Position numbers and translations under genes: made by a program. Shown here one piece after another: positions 17,251 to 25,253 of a stretch of 27,277 bases of DNA. This stretch comes from CBFGTJ01 sp965651815 (GTDB lineage Bacteria; Actinomycetota; Acidimicrobiia; Acidimicrobiales; Microtrichaceae): positions 1 through 27,277 of the forward strand of contig CBFGTJ010000020.1 in assembly GCA_965651815.1 (NCBI GenBank), read 5' to 3'. Position 1 is the stretch's first letter; every line of letters starts with the position of its first letter. A model generated the notes under the pieces. That model was not told the origin of the DNA, searched no databases, and worked only from the letters and a program-made list of their open reading frames with translations.

Positions 17251-19494
17251 TCAGACCTGCGCGGTGCCCGACCCGAGCGCCTCGGGGAGCCGGTCGCGCC
17301 AGCGGGCGGTCGCGACGTCGAGCGCGACGTCGACGAGGCCCTCCACCACGAGCCGGTCGCCGACGGCCTCACCGAGGAGCGAGTGCGGCACGCCCTGCGC
17401 GTCCAGCGACCGGGTGACGTCGTCCACCCGGTCGGCAGCGACGCAGAGCACCGCCCGCCCCGACGACTCGGAGAAGAGGTGCGCGTGGTCGTCCACCCCG
17501 GCGACCCGGAACCCGACGCCGGAGGCGACGGACATCTCGGCGAGCGCGAGGCCCAGCCCGCCCTCGGACACGTCGTGGGCGCCGAGGACCTGCCCCGCCG
17601 ACACGAGCTCGCGCACCGCGGCGGCGGCACGCCCGACCGCGTCGAGGTCGACCGGCGGGAGGGTCCCGCGGCCCCGGTGGCCACGGTCCGCCGCCCAGCG
17701 CGAGCCCGACAGCTCGGGCGTCGTCTCACCGACGAGGACCAGCCGGCCGCCCTCGACGAGGCGCACCCCCGGGGGCCGCCGGTCGAGGCGGTCGATGACG
17801 CCGAGCAGCCCGATCACCGCGGTGGGGTCGATGTCGCGGCCGTCGCTCTCGTTGTAGAGGCTGACGTTGCCCCCGACGCACGGGATGCCCAGGGCGACGA
17901 GCGCCTCGCTGAGCCCGTCGATGCTCTCGGAGAGCTGCCACATGACCTCGGGGTGCTCGGGGTTCCCGAAGTTGAGGCAGTTGACCATCGCGAGCGGGCG
18001 CGCGCCGACCACCGCGAGGTTCATCACCGACTCCGCGACGGTCATCCGGCCCGCACCGCGGGGATCGACGGCCCCCCACAGGTGGTTGCCGTCGGTGGTG
18101 AGCGCCAGGCCCCGGCCCGTGTCCACCCCGGTGGTCGGGTGCTTGAGCCGCAGCACCGCGGCGTCGCCGCCGGGGCCCTCGACCGTGTTGAGGAACAGCA
18201 TGTGGTCGTACTGGCTCCACACCCACGAGGTGTCGCACAGCATCCCGAGCAGGTCCGTGCCCGCGTCCTCGGGCGCGGGGAGGCGACCGGCGCCGTCGGC
18301 CCTGCGCTCGGCCAGGTCGGCCGGCTCGGCGCGCTCGCGGTCGTAGAGCGGCGCCTCGTCCTCGAGGGACCGCGCGGGCACGTCGCCGAGCACCTCGCCG
18401 CCCTCGGTGTCGAGGACGCGGAGCCGGCCGTTGCCGGTGACCTTGCCGATGACCGACGCCTTGATCTCCCAGCGGCGGGCGATCTCGAGCACCGCGTCGA
18501 GGTTCGAGGGCTCGACGATGGCGAGCATCCGCTCCTGGGACTCCGAGGTCATGACCTCGAAGGGCACCATGCCGGTCTCGCGGAGGTGGACGGCGTCGAC
18601 GTGCACGTCCATCCCGGCACCCGCCTTGGCGGCGGTCTCCGCGGTCGCGCAGGTGATGCCCGCACCGCCCAGGTCCTGCACGCCCACGGCGAGGTCGCGG
18701 TCGAGCAGCTCGAGGCAGGCCTCGATCAGCCGCTTCTCCTCGAACGGGTCGCCGACCTGCACGCTCGGGCGCTTCTCCGCGTCGGCCTCGTCGTCGGAGA
18801 AGCCGGCGGACGCGAGCACCGACACGCCGCCGATGCCGTCGCGCCCGGTGGACGCGCCGAGCAGCACCGCGAGGTTCCCCTCGCCCTCGGCGCGGCCCAG
18901 CACGAGGCGCTCCTTCGGCATGGTCCCGAGGCACAGCACGTTCACCAGCGGGTTGTCGCGGTAGGCCTCGTCGAACACGGTCTCGCCGCCGACGGTCGGG
19001 ACCCCGACGGAGTTGCCGTAGCCGGAGATGCCCGACACCGCGCCCTCCGCGATCCAGCGGGACCGGGGGTCGTCCAGCGGGCCGAACCGCAGCGGGTCCA
19101 TCACCGCGATGGGGCGCGCGCCCACCGAGAAGATGTCGCGCAGGATGCCGCCGACCCCGGTCGCCGCGCCCTGGTAGGGCTCGATGGCGGAGGGGTGGTT
19201 GTGGCTCTCGATCCGGATGGCCGCGGCGATGCCGTCACCGACGTCCACGACGCCGGCGCCCTCGCCCGGGCCGACGAGCACCCACGGCGCCTCGGTGGGG
19301 AAGCGGCGGAGGTGGAGGCGCGAGCTCTTGTAGGAGCAGTGCTCGGACCACATCACCGAGTACATGGCGAGCTCGAGGTGGTTCGGCTCGCGCCCGAGGG
19401 CCTCCCTGATGAGATCCAGCTCCGCGTCGGTGAGCCCGAGCGCCCGGTGGGTCGGCTCCGCGCCCGGCGCGGCGCCCGTCGTCACGTCGGTCAT
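17251..19494 (-). CDS. purL: Phosphoribosylformylglycinamidine synthase subunit II
   Basis: The small-type PurL (747 residues) makes FGAM from FGAR, ATP and ammonia in complex with PurQ and PurS, step 4 of purine synthesis. The N-terminus has LELAMYSVMWSEHCSYKSSR. The active region has IESHNHPSAIEPYQGAATGVGG and RDIFSVGARPIA. Later motifs are GGVSVLASAGF, VQDLGGAGITCA, MTSESQERM and AHDVSEGGLGLALAEM. ATG 19494 is supported by the normal family length. There is no Shine-Dalgarno, but TAGCGT (19508-19503) lies 8 nt upstream, suggesting a leaderless transcript. Its partners purQ and purS lie about 650 nt upstream across an oppositely oriented gene. Confidence 0.97.
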   Translation of the reverse strand: MTDVTTGAAPGAEPTHRALGLTDAELDLIREALGREPNHLELAMYSVMWSEHCSYKSSRLHLRRFPTEAPWVLVGPGEGAGVVDVGDGIAAAIRIESHNHPSAIEPYQGAATGVGGILRDIFSVGARPIAVMDPLRFGPLDDPRSRWIAEGAVSGISGYGNSVGVPTVGGETVFDEAYRDNPLVNVLCLGTMPKERLVLGRAEGEGNLAVLLGASTGRDGIGGVSVLASAGFSDDEADAEKRPSVQVGDPFEEKRLIEACLELLDRDLAVGVQDLGGAGITCATAETAAKAGAGMDVHVDAVHLRETGMVPFEVMTSESQERMLAIVEPSNLDAVLEIARRWEIKASVIGKVTGNGRLRVLDTEGGEVLGDVPARSLEDEAPLYDRERAEPADLAERRADGAGRLPAPEDAGTDLLGMLCDTSWVWSQYDHMLFLNTVEGPGGDAAVLRLKHPTTGVDTGRGLALTTDGNHLWGAVDPRGAGRMTVAESVMNLAVVGARPLAMVNCLNFGNPEHPEVMWQLSESIDGLSEALVALGIPCVGGNVSLYNESDGRDIDPTAVIGLLGVIDRLDRRPPGVRLVEGGRLVLVGETTPELSGSRWAADRGHRGRGTLPPVDLDAVGRAAAAVRELVSAGQVLGAHDVSEGGLGLALAEMSVASGVGFRVAGVDDHAHLFSESSGRAVLCVAADRVDDVTRSLDAQGVPHSLLGEAVGDRLVVEGLVDVALDVATARWRDRLPEALGSGTAQV

Positions 19495-19591
19495 GGCCAC
19501 GGACGCTATCCCACGAACCACCGGGCACTGTACGGCACCCCTGGAAGGTTCGCCTTGCTCCCGGACCCGATCGGGTGTGGAATTCACAACT

Positions 19592-20002
19592 ATGGCACGA
19601 CGAGGACCAAAGGAAATCACCGAGGCACACAAGGCGGCAATGGCCGCCGGACGTGCAGAAGGTCGGGCGGTGAAGAGGTATCTCGAAGCGCTCGAGCAAC
19701 ACCGGCCGAGAAGAGGGCGCAAGCGGACGCCCGAATCGATCAACAAGCGGCTCGAGGCGATCGAACAAGAACTGGCCACCGCGGACCCCGTGACCCGGCT
19801 CAACCTCGTCCAGGAACGACTGGACCTGAACGCCGAGTTGAAGCGAATGGAAGACGCGGTCGACCTGTCAGAGGTCGAGAAGGACTTCATCGCTGCGGCG
19901 AAGTCGTACAGCGAGCGCCGTGGCATCTCCTACCAGGCGTGGCGCGAGATCGGCGTGCCGGCCTCGGTGCTCAAGGAGGCCGGGATCAGCCGTTCGAGCT
20001 GA
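19592..20002 (+). CDS. Conserved basic coiled-coil protein, unknown function
   Basis: A 136-residue charged protein. It opens with MARRGPKE and has a second basic cluster RPRRGRKR (38-45); both resemble the RGR/RGP core of AT-hook DNA-binding motifs. Residues about 51-90 look like a coiled coil. The C-terminus SYSERRGISYQAWREIGVPASVLKEAGI (105-132) looks like a small helical domain. I recall similar unnamed proteins in other actinobacteria. Nucleoid association is only a guess. The 5' part is visibly less GC-rich than its neighbours. No Shine-Dalgarno precedes ATG 19592; TTGCTC (19555-19560) and TGGAAT (19578-19583), 17 nt apart, could give a leaderless message. It lies between purL and purQ, opposite to both. 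Confidence 0.8.
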   Translation: MARRGPKEITEAHKAAMAAGRAEGRAVKRYLEALEQHRPRRGRKRTPESINKRLEAIEQELATADPVTRLNLVQERLDLNAELKRMEDAVDLSEVEKDFIAAAKSYSERRGISYQAWREIGVPASVLKEAGISRSS

Positions 20003-20009
20003 CCCCGAC

Positions 20010-20084
20010 GTCGGTTCGTCGCCCCTCCCGGTGGGGGGAGCGCTCACCCGTGCAGCGTCCGGCGGCACGGGGCGGCGAACCGGC
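20010..20084. other. Large inverted repeat, potential three-way junction or terminator
   Basis: Bases 20010-20025 can pair with 20069-20084 over 16 consecutive positions (14 Watson-Crick, 2 G-U). They enclose two small hairpins: 20026-20029 with 20036-20039, and 20050-20053 with 20065-20068. It lies just after the stop of the plus-strand gene and about 60 nt past the purQ stop on the other strand. A bidirectional terminator is the simplest reading; a structured RNA is possible. No U tract is present. Confidence 0.55.
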
Positions 20085-20144
20085 CCGATCGCGGGCCACG
20101 GGGCCCGAAGGCGATGGCTGTCCGAGCTGGTCGGGACGGCCCGT

Positions 20145-20828
20145 TCAGGCGGCCGCTGCGGCGGCGGACGCCGCGTCGATGAGCGAGCGCATCATCACGA
20201 TGCCGTCACCCGATCCGAGCAGCTCGTTGCAGGCGCGCTCGGGGTGCGGCATGAGACCCACGACGTTGCGGCCGGCGTTGCAGATGCCCGCGATGTCGTC
20301 GACCGAACCGTTGGGGTTGTCGACGTAGCGGAGGATGATCCTGTCCTCCGCCCGCAGCTCCTCCAGCGTCTCGGGCGAGCAGGTGTAGTTGCCCTCGAAG
20401 TGGTTGATCGGGAGCCGCAGCACGTCACCCACCTGCGCGCGGCTCGTGAGCGGTGACCTCGTCGATTCGACGCGCAGCTCCACCGTCTCGCACCGGAACT
20501 TCGAGCCGGCGTTCTTCTGCAGCGCGCCGGGCAGCATGTGCGCTTCGGTGAGGACCTGGAACCCGTTGCAGATGCCGATCACGGGCCCGCCCTCGTCGGC
20601 GAACCTGCGGATCGCATCCATGATCGGGGAGAACCGGGCGATCGCACCCGGGCGCAGGTAGTCGCCGTGCGCGAACCCGCCGGCGATCACCACGGCATCC
20701 GCACCGCCGAGCGACCGCTCGTCGTGGAAGAGGATGTCGGCGGTGGCACCGAGGTCCGACAGCGCCTCGGCCACGTCGAACTCGCAGTTGGTCCCGGGGA
20801 AGCGGATGACGGCGATCCTCGTGGCCAC
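20145..20828 (-). CDS. purQ: Phosphoribosylformylglycinamidine synthase subunit I (glutaminase)
   Basis: A class I glutamine amidotransferase (227 residues) that supplies ammonia to PurL. The nucleophile is Cys87 in GICNGFQ, and the catalytic His195 and Glu197 lie in GLMPHPERA. The N-terminus IAVIRFPGTNCEFD and FAHGDYLRPGAI are family signatures. The sequence ends with an Ala-rich tail. GTG 20828 has GGAGG at about 7 nt and lies 13 nt after the purS stop. It is the last gene of the purB-purC-purS-purQ run. Confidence 0.97.
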   Translation of the reverse strand: MATRIAVIRFPGTNCEFDVAEALSDLGATADILFHDERSLGGADAVVIAGGFAHGDYLRPGAIARFSPIMDAIRRFADEGGPVIGICNGFQVLTEAHMLPGALQKNAGSKFRCETVELRVESTRSPLTSRAQVGDVLRLPINHFEGNYTCSPETLEELRAEDRIILRYVDNPNGSVDDIAGICNAGRNVVGLMPHPERACNELLGSGDGIVMMRSLIDAASAAAAAA

Positions 20829-20841
20829 TCGGGGTCCTCCT

Positions 20842-21114
20842 TCAGTCCACCGCGGCGGCCGTCGCCGCGGGGGTGAGCGCGATCTCGGCCTCCTCGATGA
20901 CGGGGTTGGTGAGGAAGCGGTCGCACATGTCCTGCACGAGCTCCCGCGCGCTCCCCTCGTCGGGGGCCTCGACACGGAACCGGATGCTCTTGCCCACCGA
21001 CACGCCCGACACCCCCTCGAAGCCGAGCGCAGGGAGCGCCCGCTCGATCGTGGAGCCTTCCGGGTCGGCGATGCCCGGCCGCAGCCGGACCTCCACCGCG
21101 ACATCGAACGTCAT
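20842..21114 (-). CDS. purS: Phosphoribosylformylglycinamidine synthase subunit PurS
   Basis: A 90-residue accessory subunit that bridges PurL and PurQ. The sequence shows the expected small alpha/beta fold pattern: FDVAVEVRLRPGIADPEGSTIERALPALGF, then VSVGKSIRFRV and MCDRFLTNPVIEEAEI. The tail of about ten residues after the core is Ala/Thr-rich. ATG 21114 overlaps the purC stop by four bases (ATGA) and has GGGAGG about 9 nt upstream. Its position between purC and purQ is classical. Confidence 0.95.
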   Translation of the reverse strand: MTFDVAVEVRLRPGIADPEGSTIERALPALGFEGVSGVSVGKSIRFRVEAPDEGSARELVQDMCDRFLTNPVIEEAEIALTPAATAAAVD

Positions 21115-22046
21115 GGGGCAGATCCTCCCACAGTGGCGCCGGGCCACGCGTCCAGCGACCTGCCACAGATCGCCTCGTAGGCCTCGCGGTACCTCCCGGC
21201 CGTGGCGGCGACGACGTCGACGGGCAGCGGCGGGGCCGGCGGCCGCTTGTCCCACATGAGCGACTCGAGGAAGTCCCGCACCGGCTGCTTGTCGAACCCC
21301 TGCGGCGTCGACCCCGGATGCCAGTCCGAGGCGCGCCAGAAGCGCGACGAGTCGGGCGTCAGCAGCTCGTCCGCGACCACCAGCCGCTTCCCGCCCTCGC
21401 CGTCGGGGACGAGGCCCAGTTCGAACTTGGTGTCCGCGAGCAGGAACCCCGCCTGCTCGGCACGGGCCGCCGCCTCGGAGTACATCCGCAGGCTCACCTC
21501 GCGGACCTGCTCGGCCATCTCCCCGCCGAGCAGCTCCACCGCGGTGTCGAAGTCGATGTTCTCGTCGTGGTCGCCGACCGCTGCCTTGGTCGACGGCGTG
21601 AACATCGGCTCGGGGAGCCGGTCCGCCTCCCGCAGCCCGCTGGGGGCCGGCATGCCGTGGATCGTGCCGTGGTGGCGGTACTCCTTCCACGCCGAGCCGG
21701 CGACGAAGCCGCGCACGATGCACTCGACCGGCAGCATCTCGGCGCGGTGGCACAGCATCATGCGGCCCTCGAGCGCGGGGTGCCGGGCGTGCTCGGGCAG
21801 CGAGTCCAGCGACGTGGAGATGAGGTGGCTGCCGATGACGTGGGACAGCTCCTCGAACCAGAACACCGACATCGCGGTGAGGACCCTGCCCTTGTCGGGG
21901 ACCGCCTCGGCCATGACGACGTCGAACGCGGACAGCCGGTCGGTCGCGACCATCAGCAGCCGCCCCTCCCCCGCGTCGAACAGCTCGCGCACCTTGCCGC
22001 GGTGCACCCGCGGCAGGCCCAGGTCGGGCACCTCCGTCAGGGTCAC
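21111..22046 (-). CDS. purC: Phosphoribosylaminoimidazole-succinocarboxamide synthase (SAICAR synthetase)
   Basis: PurC joins CAIR and aspartate with ATP, step 7 of purine synthesis. The 311 residues match the longer, yeast-like form rather than the short 240-residue Bacillus form. Motifs seen are HRGKVRELFD, MVATDRLSAFDVVM, VECIVRGFVAGSAWKEY, ADTKFELGLV and ELLTPDSSRFW. GTG 22046 overlaps the purB stop by four bases (GTGA), with GAGGAG from the purB end serving as ribosome site. It overlaps purS downstream, so purB, purC and purS form a tightly coupled set. Confidence 0.96.
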   Translation of the reverse strand: MTLTEVPDLGLPRVHRGKVRELFDAGEGRLLMVATDRLSAFDVVMAEAVPDKGRVLTAMSVFWFEELSHVIGSHLISTSLDSLPEHARHPALEGRMMLCHRAEMLPVECIVRGFVAGSAWKEYRHHGTIHGMPAPSGLREADRLPEPMFTPSTKAAVGDHDENIDFDTAVELLGGEMAEQVREVSLRMYSEAAARAEQAGFLLADTKFELGLVPDGEGGKRLVVADELLTPDSSRFWRASDWHPGSTPQGFDKQPVRDFLESLMWDKRPPAPPLPVDVVAATAGRYREAYEAICGRSLDAWPGATVGGSAP

Positions 22047-23467
22047 AGGATCTCCTCGCCCTCGTAGGCCGCGGCGTCGGGGTGGCGAGCCGCGAGCTCC
22101 TCGGCGGCACGGACGAACTCCGCCACCTGGCCGGTCGCGTTGCCGACGAACGACAGCGGTTCGCCGAGGGCCTCGTCGAGCGCGGCCCGGTCCAGGCCGA
22201 GCCGCGGGTCCGCTGCGAGGCGGTCGACCAGGTCGTTGCCCTCGGCGCCCTCGGCCCTCATGCGGAGGGCGACCGCGACGGCGTGCTCCTTGACGACCTC
22301 GTGCGCGACCTCGCGCCCCACCCCGGCGCGCACCGCCGCCATCAGCACCTTGGTGGTGGCGAGGAACGGCAGGTAGCGCCGCAGCTCGCGCTCGATCACC
22401 GCGGGGTACGCCCCGAACCCGTCGAGCACGTCGAGCAGCGTCTGGAACGCGCCGTCCGCCGCGAAGCAGGCGTCGGGCAGCACGACGCGGCGAACGACCG
22501 AGCACGACACGTCGCCCTCGTTCCACTGCTCGCCCGCCAGCCCGGCGGCCATCGCGAGGTGCCCGTTGAGGATGACCCGGAACCCGTTGATGCGCTCCGA
22601 GCTCCGGGCGTTCATCTTGTGCGGCATCGCGGACGAGCCGACCTGGCCGGGCCGGAATCCCTCGGTGACGAGCTCGTTGCCGGCCATCAGCCGCAGCGTC
22701 GTCGCCAGCGAGGACGGCCCCGCGACGAGCTGCACGAGCGCGGCGACGACGTCGAGGTCCAGCGAGCGGGGGTACACCTGCCCGACGTTGGTCATGACCC
22801 GGCGGAAGCCGAGGTGCTCGGCGACGCGGCGCTCGAGCTCCTCCAGCCTCCCGAGGTCGCCGCCGAGCAGGTCGAGCTGGTCCTGCTGCGTGCCCACCGG
22901 CCCCTTGAGGCCGCGCAGGGGGTAGCGCTCGAGCAGCGAGTCGAGCCGCTCCAGCGCGACGAGCAGCTCCTCGCCGTAGTTCGCGAGCCGCTTGCCGAGC
23001 GTGGTCGCCTGCGCGGCCACGTTGTGGCTGCGGCCGACCATCACGGTCTCCGCGTGCTCGGCCGCGATGCGGGCGAGGCGCAGCACCGAGGCCACGGCGC
23101 GGGTGCGGAGCAGCTCCAGCGACCGACGCACCTGCATCTGCTCGACGTTCTCGGTCAGGTCCCGCGAGGTCATGCCCTTGTGGGCGTGCTCGTGGCCGGC
23201 GAGCGCGCTGAACTCCTCGAGCCGCGCCTTCACGTCGTGGCGGGTCACGCGCTCGCGCGCCTCGATCGAGTCGAGGTCGACGCGGTCGACGACCTTCTCG
23301 TAGGCCTCGATGGCCTCCTCGGGCACGTCGATGCCCAGCTCGCGCTGGGCCCTCATCACCGCGATCCACAGCCTGCGCTCCAGCACCACCTTGTTGGTCG
23401 CGGACCACACCTCGACCATCTCGGGGCTGGCGTAGCGGGCGGCGAGGACGTTGGGGACGGCGGTCAC
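22043..23467 (-). CDS. purB: Adenylosuccinate lyase
   Basis: PurB releases fumarate from SAICAR and from adenylosuccinate, so it serves both IMP and AMP formation. The 474-residue protein shows the fumarase/aspartase signature SSAMPHKMNARSSERI, with HKGMTSRDLTEN and GRSHNVAAQATTLGKR as further active-site segments, and GPVGT in the middle. GTG 23467 lies 10 nt after GGGGGAG; ATG 23476 is only one base from that sequence, so I prefer the GTG, although either is possible. It heads the purB-purC-purS-purQ operon and is divergent from the zinc-finger gene at 23592. The 124-nt gap between them must hold both promoters. Confidence 0.96.
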   Translation of the reverse strand: MTAVPNVLAARYASPEMVEVWSATNKVVLERRLWIAVMRAQRELGIDVPEEAIEAYEKVVDRVDLDSIEARERVTRHDVKARLEEFSALAGHEHAHKGMTSRDLTENVEQMQVRRSLELLRTRAVASVLRLARIAAEHAETVMVGRSHNVAAQATTLGKRLANYGEELLVALERLDSLLERYPLRGLKGPVGTQQDQLDLLGGDLGRLEELERRVAEHLGFRRVMTNVGQVYPRSLDLDVVAALVQLVAGPSSLATTLRLMAGNELVTEGFRPGQVGSSAMPHKMNARSSERINGFRVILNGHLAMAAGLAGEQWNEGDVSCSVVRRVVLPDACFAADGAFQTLLDVLDGFGAYPAVIERELRRYLPFLATTKVLMAAVRAGVGREVAHEVVKEHAVAVALRMRAEGAEGNDLVDRLAADPRLGLDRAALDEALGEPLSFVGNATGQVAEFVRAAEELAARHPDAAAYEGEEIL

Positions 23468-23591
23468 GGCGCACATTCTCCCCCGCCGGACGCCCGGGCG
23501 GCCATCCGGCGGACCGGCCGTGGGCGACGGCTCAAGCCGCCGGACGGACCTGCCGATCCTGAGGTGATCCGGTGCCCCAGGAGGTCGCGCG

Positions 23592-23945
23592 GTGTCGTTC
23601 TCGTGCGTGAAGCACCCCATGACGATGGCCCACCACATCTGTGGCGAGTGCGGCCACCAGTTCTGCCCCGAGTGCGTGGTGTTCCCCTTCGGCGCGGCCA
23701 AGCCGCCGATGTGCATCGCGTGCGCGCTCGAGGCGGGCGGCGTCCGCCGCCAGTCGACGGGACGCCCCAAGCTCACCCGGCGCTCGATCCGCCAGCGGCT
23801 CGCGATGCAGCGGCCGATCTCGCCGCCGAAGTCCACCCCGCCGCCACCGCCCCCACCCTCGCAGGACACCGAGCGCGAGTGGATGGAGGGGTCCGTCGGC
23901 GCGGAGGACGTCCCGGGCGGTTGGAGCCAGCGCTACCCGGGCTGA
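23592..23945 (+). CDS. Small B-box-like zinc-binding protein, unknown function
   Basis: A 117-residue protein. The first 45 residues carry a likely two-zinc module: C5, H8, C17, C20, C25, C28, C41 and C44, with extra His at 14, 15 and 22. This spacing resembles the B-box-type finger found at the N-terminus of some actinobacterial rhomboid proteins, but no membrane domain follows here. Instead there is a basic stretch (51-73), a run of eight prolines and an acidic tail ending GGWSQRYPG. GTG 23592 has AGGAGG 7 nt upstream. Function is unknown; protein-protein binding is a reasonable guess. It converges with the SDR gene. Confidence 0.8.
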   Translation: MSFSCVKHPMTMAHHICGECGHQFCPECVVFPFGAAKPPMCIACALEAGGVRRQSTGRPKLTRRSIRQRLAMQRPISPPKSTPPPPPPPSQDTEREWMEGSVGAEDVPGGWSQRYPG

Positions 23946-23970
23946 CCGCACCCCGGCGCCGCCACCGCGC

Positions 23971-24000
23971 GGCTCAGCGGTCGCCGGCTCAGCGGTCGCC
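23971..24000. repeat. 15-bp perfect tandem duplication across the SDR stop codon
   Basis: GGCTCAGCGGTCGCC occurs twice head to tail (23971-23985 and 23986-24000). Because 15 is a multiple of three, the duplication repeats the last codons and the stop of the minus-strand SDR gene in the same frame, giving two in-frame TGA codons 15 nt apart. Confidence 0.9.
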
Positions 24001-24747
24001 GGCCACTCGCCGCCAGAGGCCGGCGGGGAGGTTCGCCATGACGGCGAAGAGCGGCCCGAGCAGCCGGGGGACCCAGAGCACGCCGCCCTTCCCCGAGGCG
24101 AGGCGCCGTGCGACCGCCTCCGCGACCTCGGGCGGGGTGCTGGCGAACGGGGCCGGCTCGAGGCCCTCGGTCATCCGGGAGCGCACGAAGCCCGGTCGCA
24201 CCACCAGCACCTGCACACCGGTGCCCCAGAGCGCGTCGCCGAGCCCTCGCGCGTAGGCGTCGAGGCCCGACTTCGACGACCCGTAGACGTAGTTCGACCG
24301 GCGGGGACGGACGCCGGCGACCGAGCTGAGGACGACGATGGTGCCGTCGCCCTGCTCGGCGAGGCGGTCCGCCACGACCGCGAGGGCGGCGGCCGGTCCG
24401 GCGAAGTTGGTGGCGACCATGTCCTCCACCTGCTCGGCGCCCATCGAACGGCCCGCGTGGTGGCCGAGCGCGCCGACCGCGCACAGGACCAGGTCGACGT
24501 GTCCGAGCCGTTCGAACGCGGAGGCGACCACGTCCGCGTGGGACGCGGTGTCGCGGGCGTCCCACCGCTGGACGGTCACCGACCCGGGAGCCAGGGGCAG
24601 GTCCCCCACCGCGGCCGACGGGTCCCGGACCGCCAGGACCACCTGCTCGAGCCCCTCCGGCACCAGCCGGCGCAGCACGGCCGCGGCGATGTCGCTCGTG
24701 CCGCCGAGCACCAGCGCGGTGCGCACGACGGGGCGTGCGGCGCTCAC
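23989..24747 (-). CDS. Short-chain dehydrogenase, DprE2-like (decaprenylphosphoryl-2-keto-ribose reductase type)
   Basis: An SDR of 252 residues. The cofactor loop ALVLGGTSDIAAAVL (11-25) has the GGTS-I form seen in DprE2. The catalytic residues are S142, Y155 and K159 in NYVYGSSKSG. RPRRSNYVYGSSKSGLDAY and VLVVRPGFVRSRM closely resemble mycobacterial DprE2, which makes decaprenyl-phospho-arabinose from the 2-keto intermediate of DprE1. The C-terminus is hydrophobic (LLGPLFAVMANLPAGLWRRV), also as in DprE2. No DprE1 is in the window, so the exact substrate is inferred. GTG 24747 overlaps the purE stop by four bases, which ties it to the purD-purK-purE operon. The stop lies in a tandem repeat. 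Confidence 0.85.
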   Translation of the reverse strand: MSAARPVVRTALVLGGTSDIAAAVLRRLVPEGLEQVVLAVRDPSAAVGDLPLAPGSVTVQRWDARDTASHADVVASAFERLGHVDLVLCAVGALGHHAGRSMGAEQVEDMVATNFAGPAAALAVVADRLAEQGDGTIVVLSSVAGVRPRRSNYVYGSSKSGLDAYARGLGDALWGTGVQVLVVRPGFVRSRMTEGLEPAPFASTPPEVAEAVARRLASGKGGVLWVPRLLGPLFAVMANLPAGLWRRVAGDR

Positions 24748-25253
24748 CCCTCGGGGCCCGCGTCGCCCCGGGCCCGGGCGAGCTCCTCGTCCTGGGCCCG
24801 TGCGTACTCCTCGAGGCGCGCCTGGTCCTCCGCCAGGCGGCCGGCGAGCACCTCGTCGGACACGGCGAGGATCCGGACCGCCATCAGCCCGGCGTTGCGC
24901 GCGCCGCCGATCGCCATCGTCGCCACCGGCACGCCGCCGGGCATCTGCACGATCGAGTGCAGCGAGTCCACGCCCCGCAGGTGTTCGGTCGGTACCGGCA
25001 CGCCGATGACCGGCAGCGTCGTGAGCGAGGCGACCATCCCCGGCAGGTGCGCGGCGCCGCCCGCACCGGCGATGAGGACCTTGAGCCCCCGCTCCTTCGC
25101 CTCCCTCGCGTAGGCGACCATGCGCATCGGGCTGCGGTGCGCGGACACGACGCGCACCTCGTGGACGACCCCGAACTCGTCGAGCACGGCCGCAGCCGCC
25201 TCCATGACCGGGAGGTCCGACGAGCTGCCCATGATGATGCCCACGTCAACCAT
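24744..25253 (-). CDS. purE: N5-carboxyaminoimidazole ribonucleotide mutase
   Basis: PurE class I (169 residues) converts N5-CAIR made by PurK to CAIR, step 6 of purine synthesis. Motifs seen are IIMGSSSDLPVM, VVSAHRSPMRM with the active-site His, and IAGAGGAAHLPGMVAS. VQMPGGVPVATMAIGGARNAG follows. The C-terminal helix is extended and acidic. ATG 25253 overlaps the end of purK by eight bases, which fits coupled production of the two enzymes. The SDR gene overlaps its end. Confidence 0.97.
   Translation of the reverse strand: MVDVGIIMGSSSDLPVMEAAAAVLDEFGVVHEVRVVSAHRSPMRMVAYAREAKERGLKVLIAGAGGAAHLPGMVASLTTLPVIGVPVPTEHLRGVDSLHSIVQMPGGVPVATMAIGGARNAGLMAVRILAVSDEVLAGRLAEDQARLEEYARAQDEELARARGDAGPEG

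Noticed and set aside
16135..20328. A 1397-codon plus-strand open frame opposite purF, gluQ and purL
   Set aside because: It is antisense to three well-recognised genes, has Arg/Gly/Asp-rich low-complexity composition and no domains. It reflects the scarcity of stop codons at this GC content.
23840..23861. CCG/CCC-rich run as a simple repeat element
   Set aside because: It encodes the polyproline linker of the zinc-finger gene and needs no other explanation.
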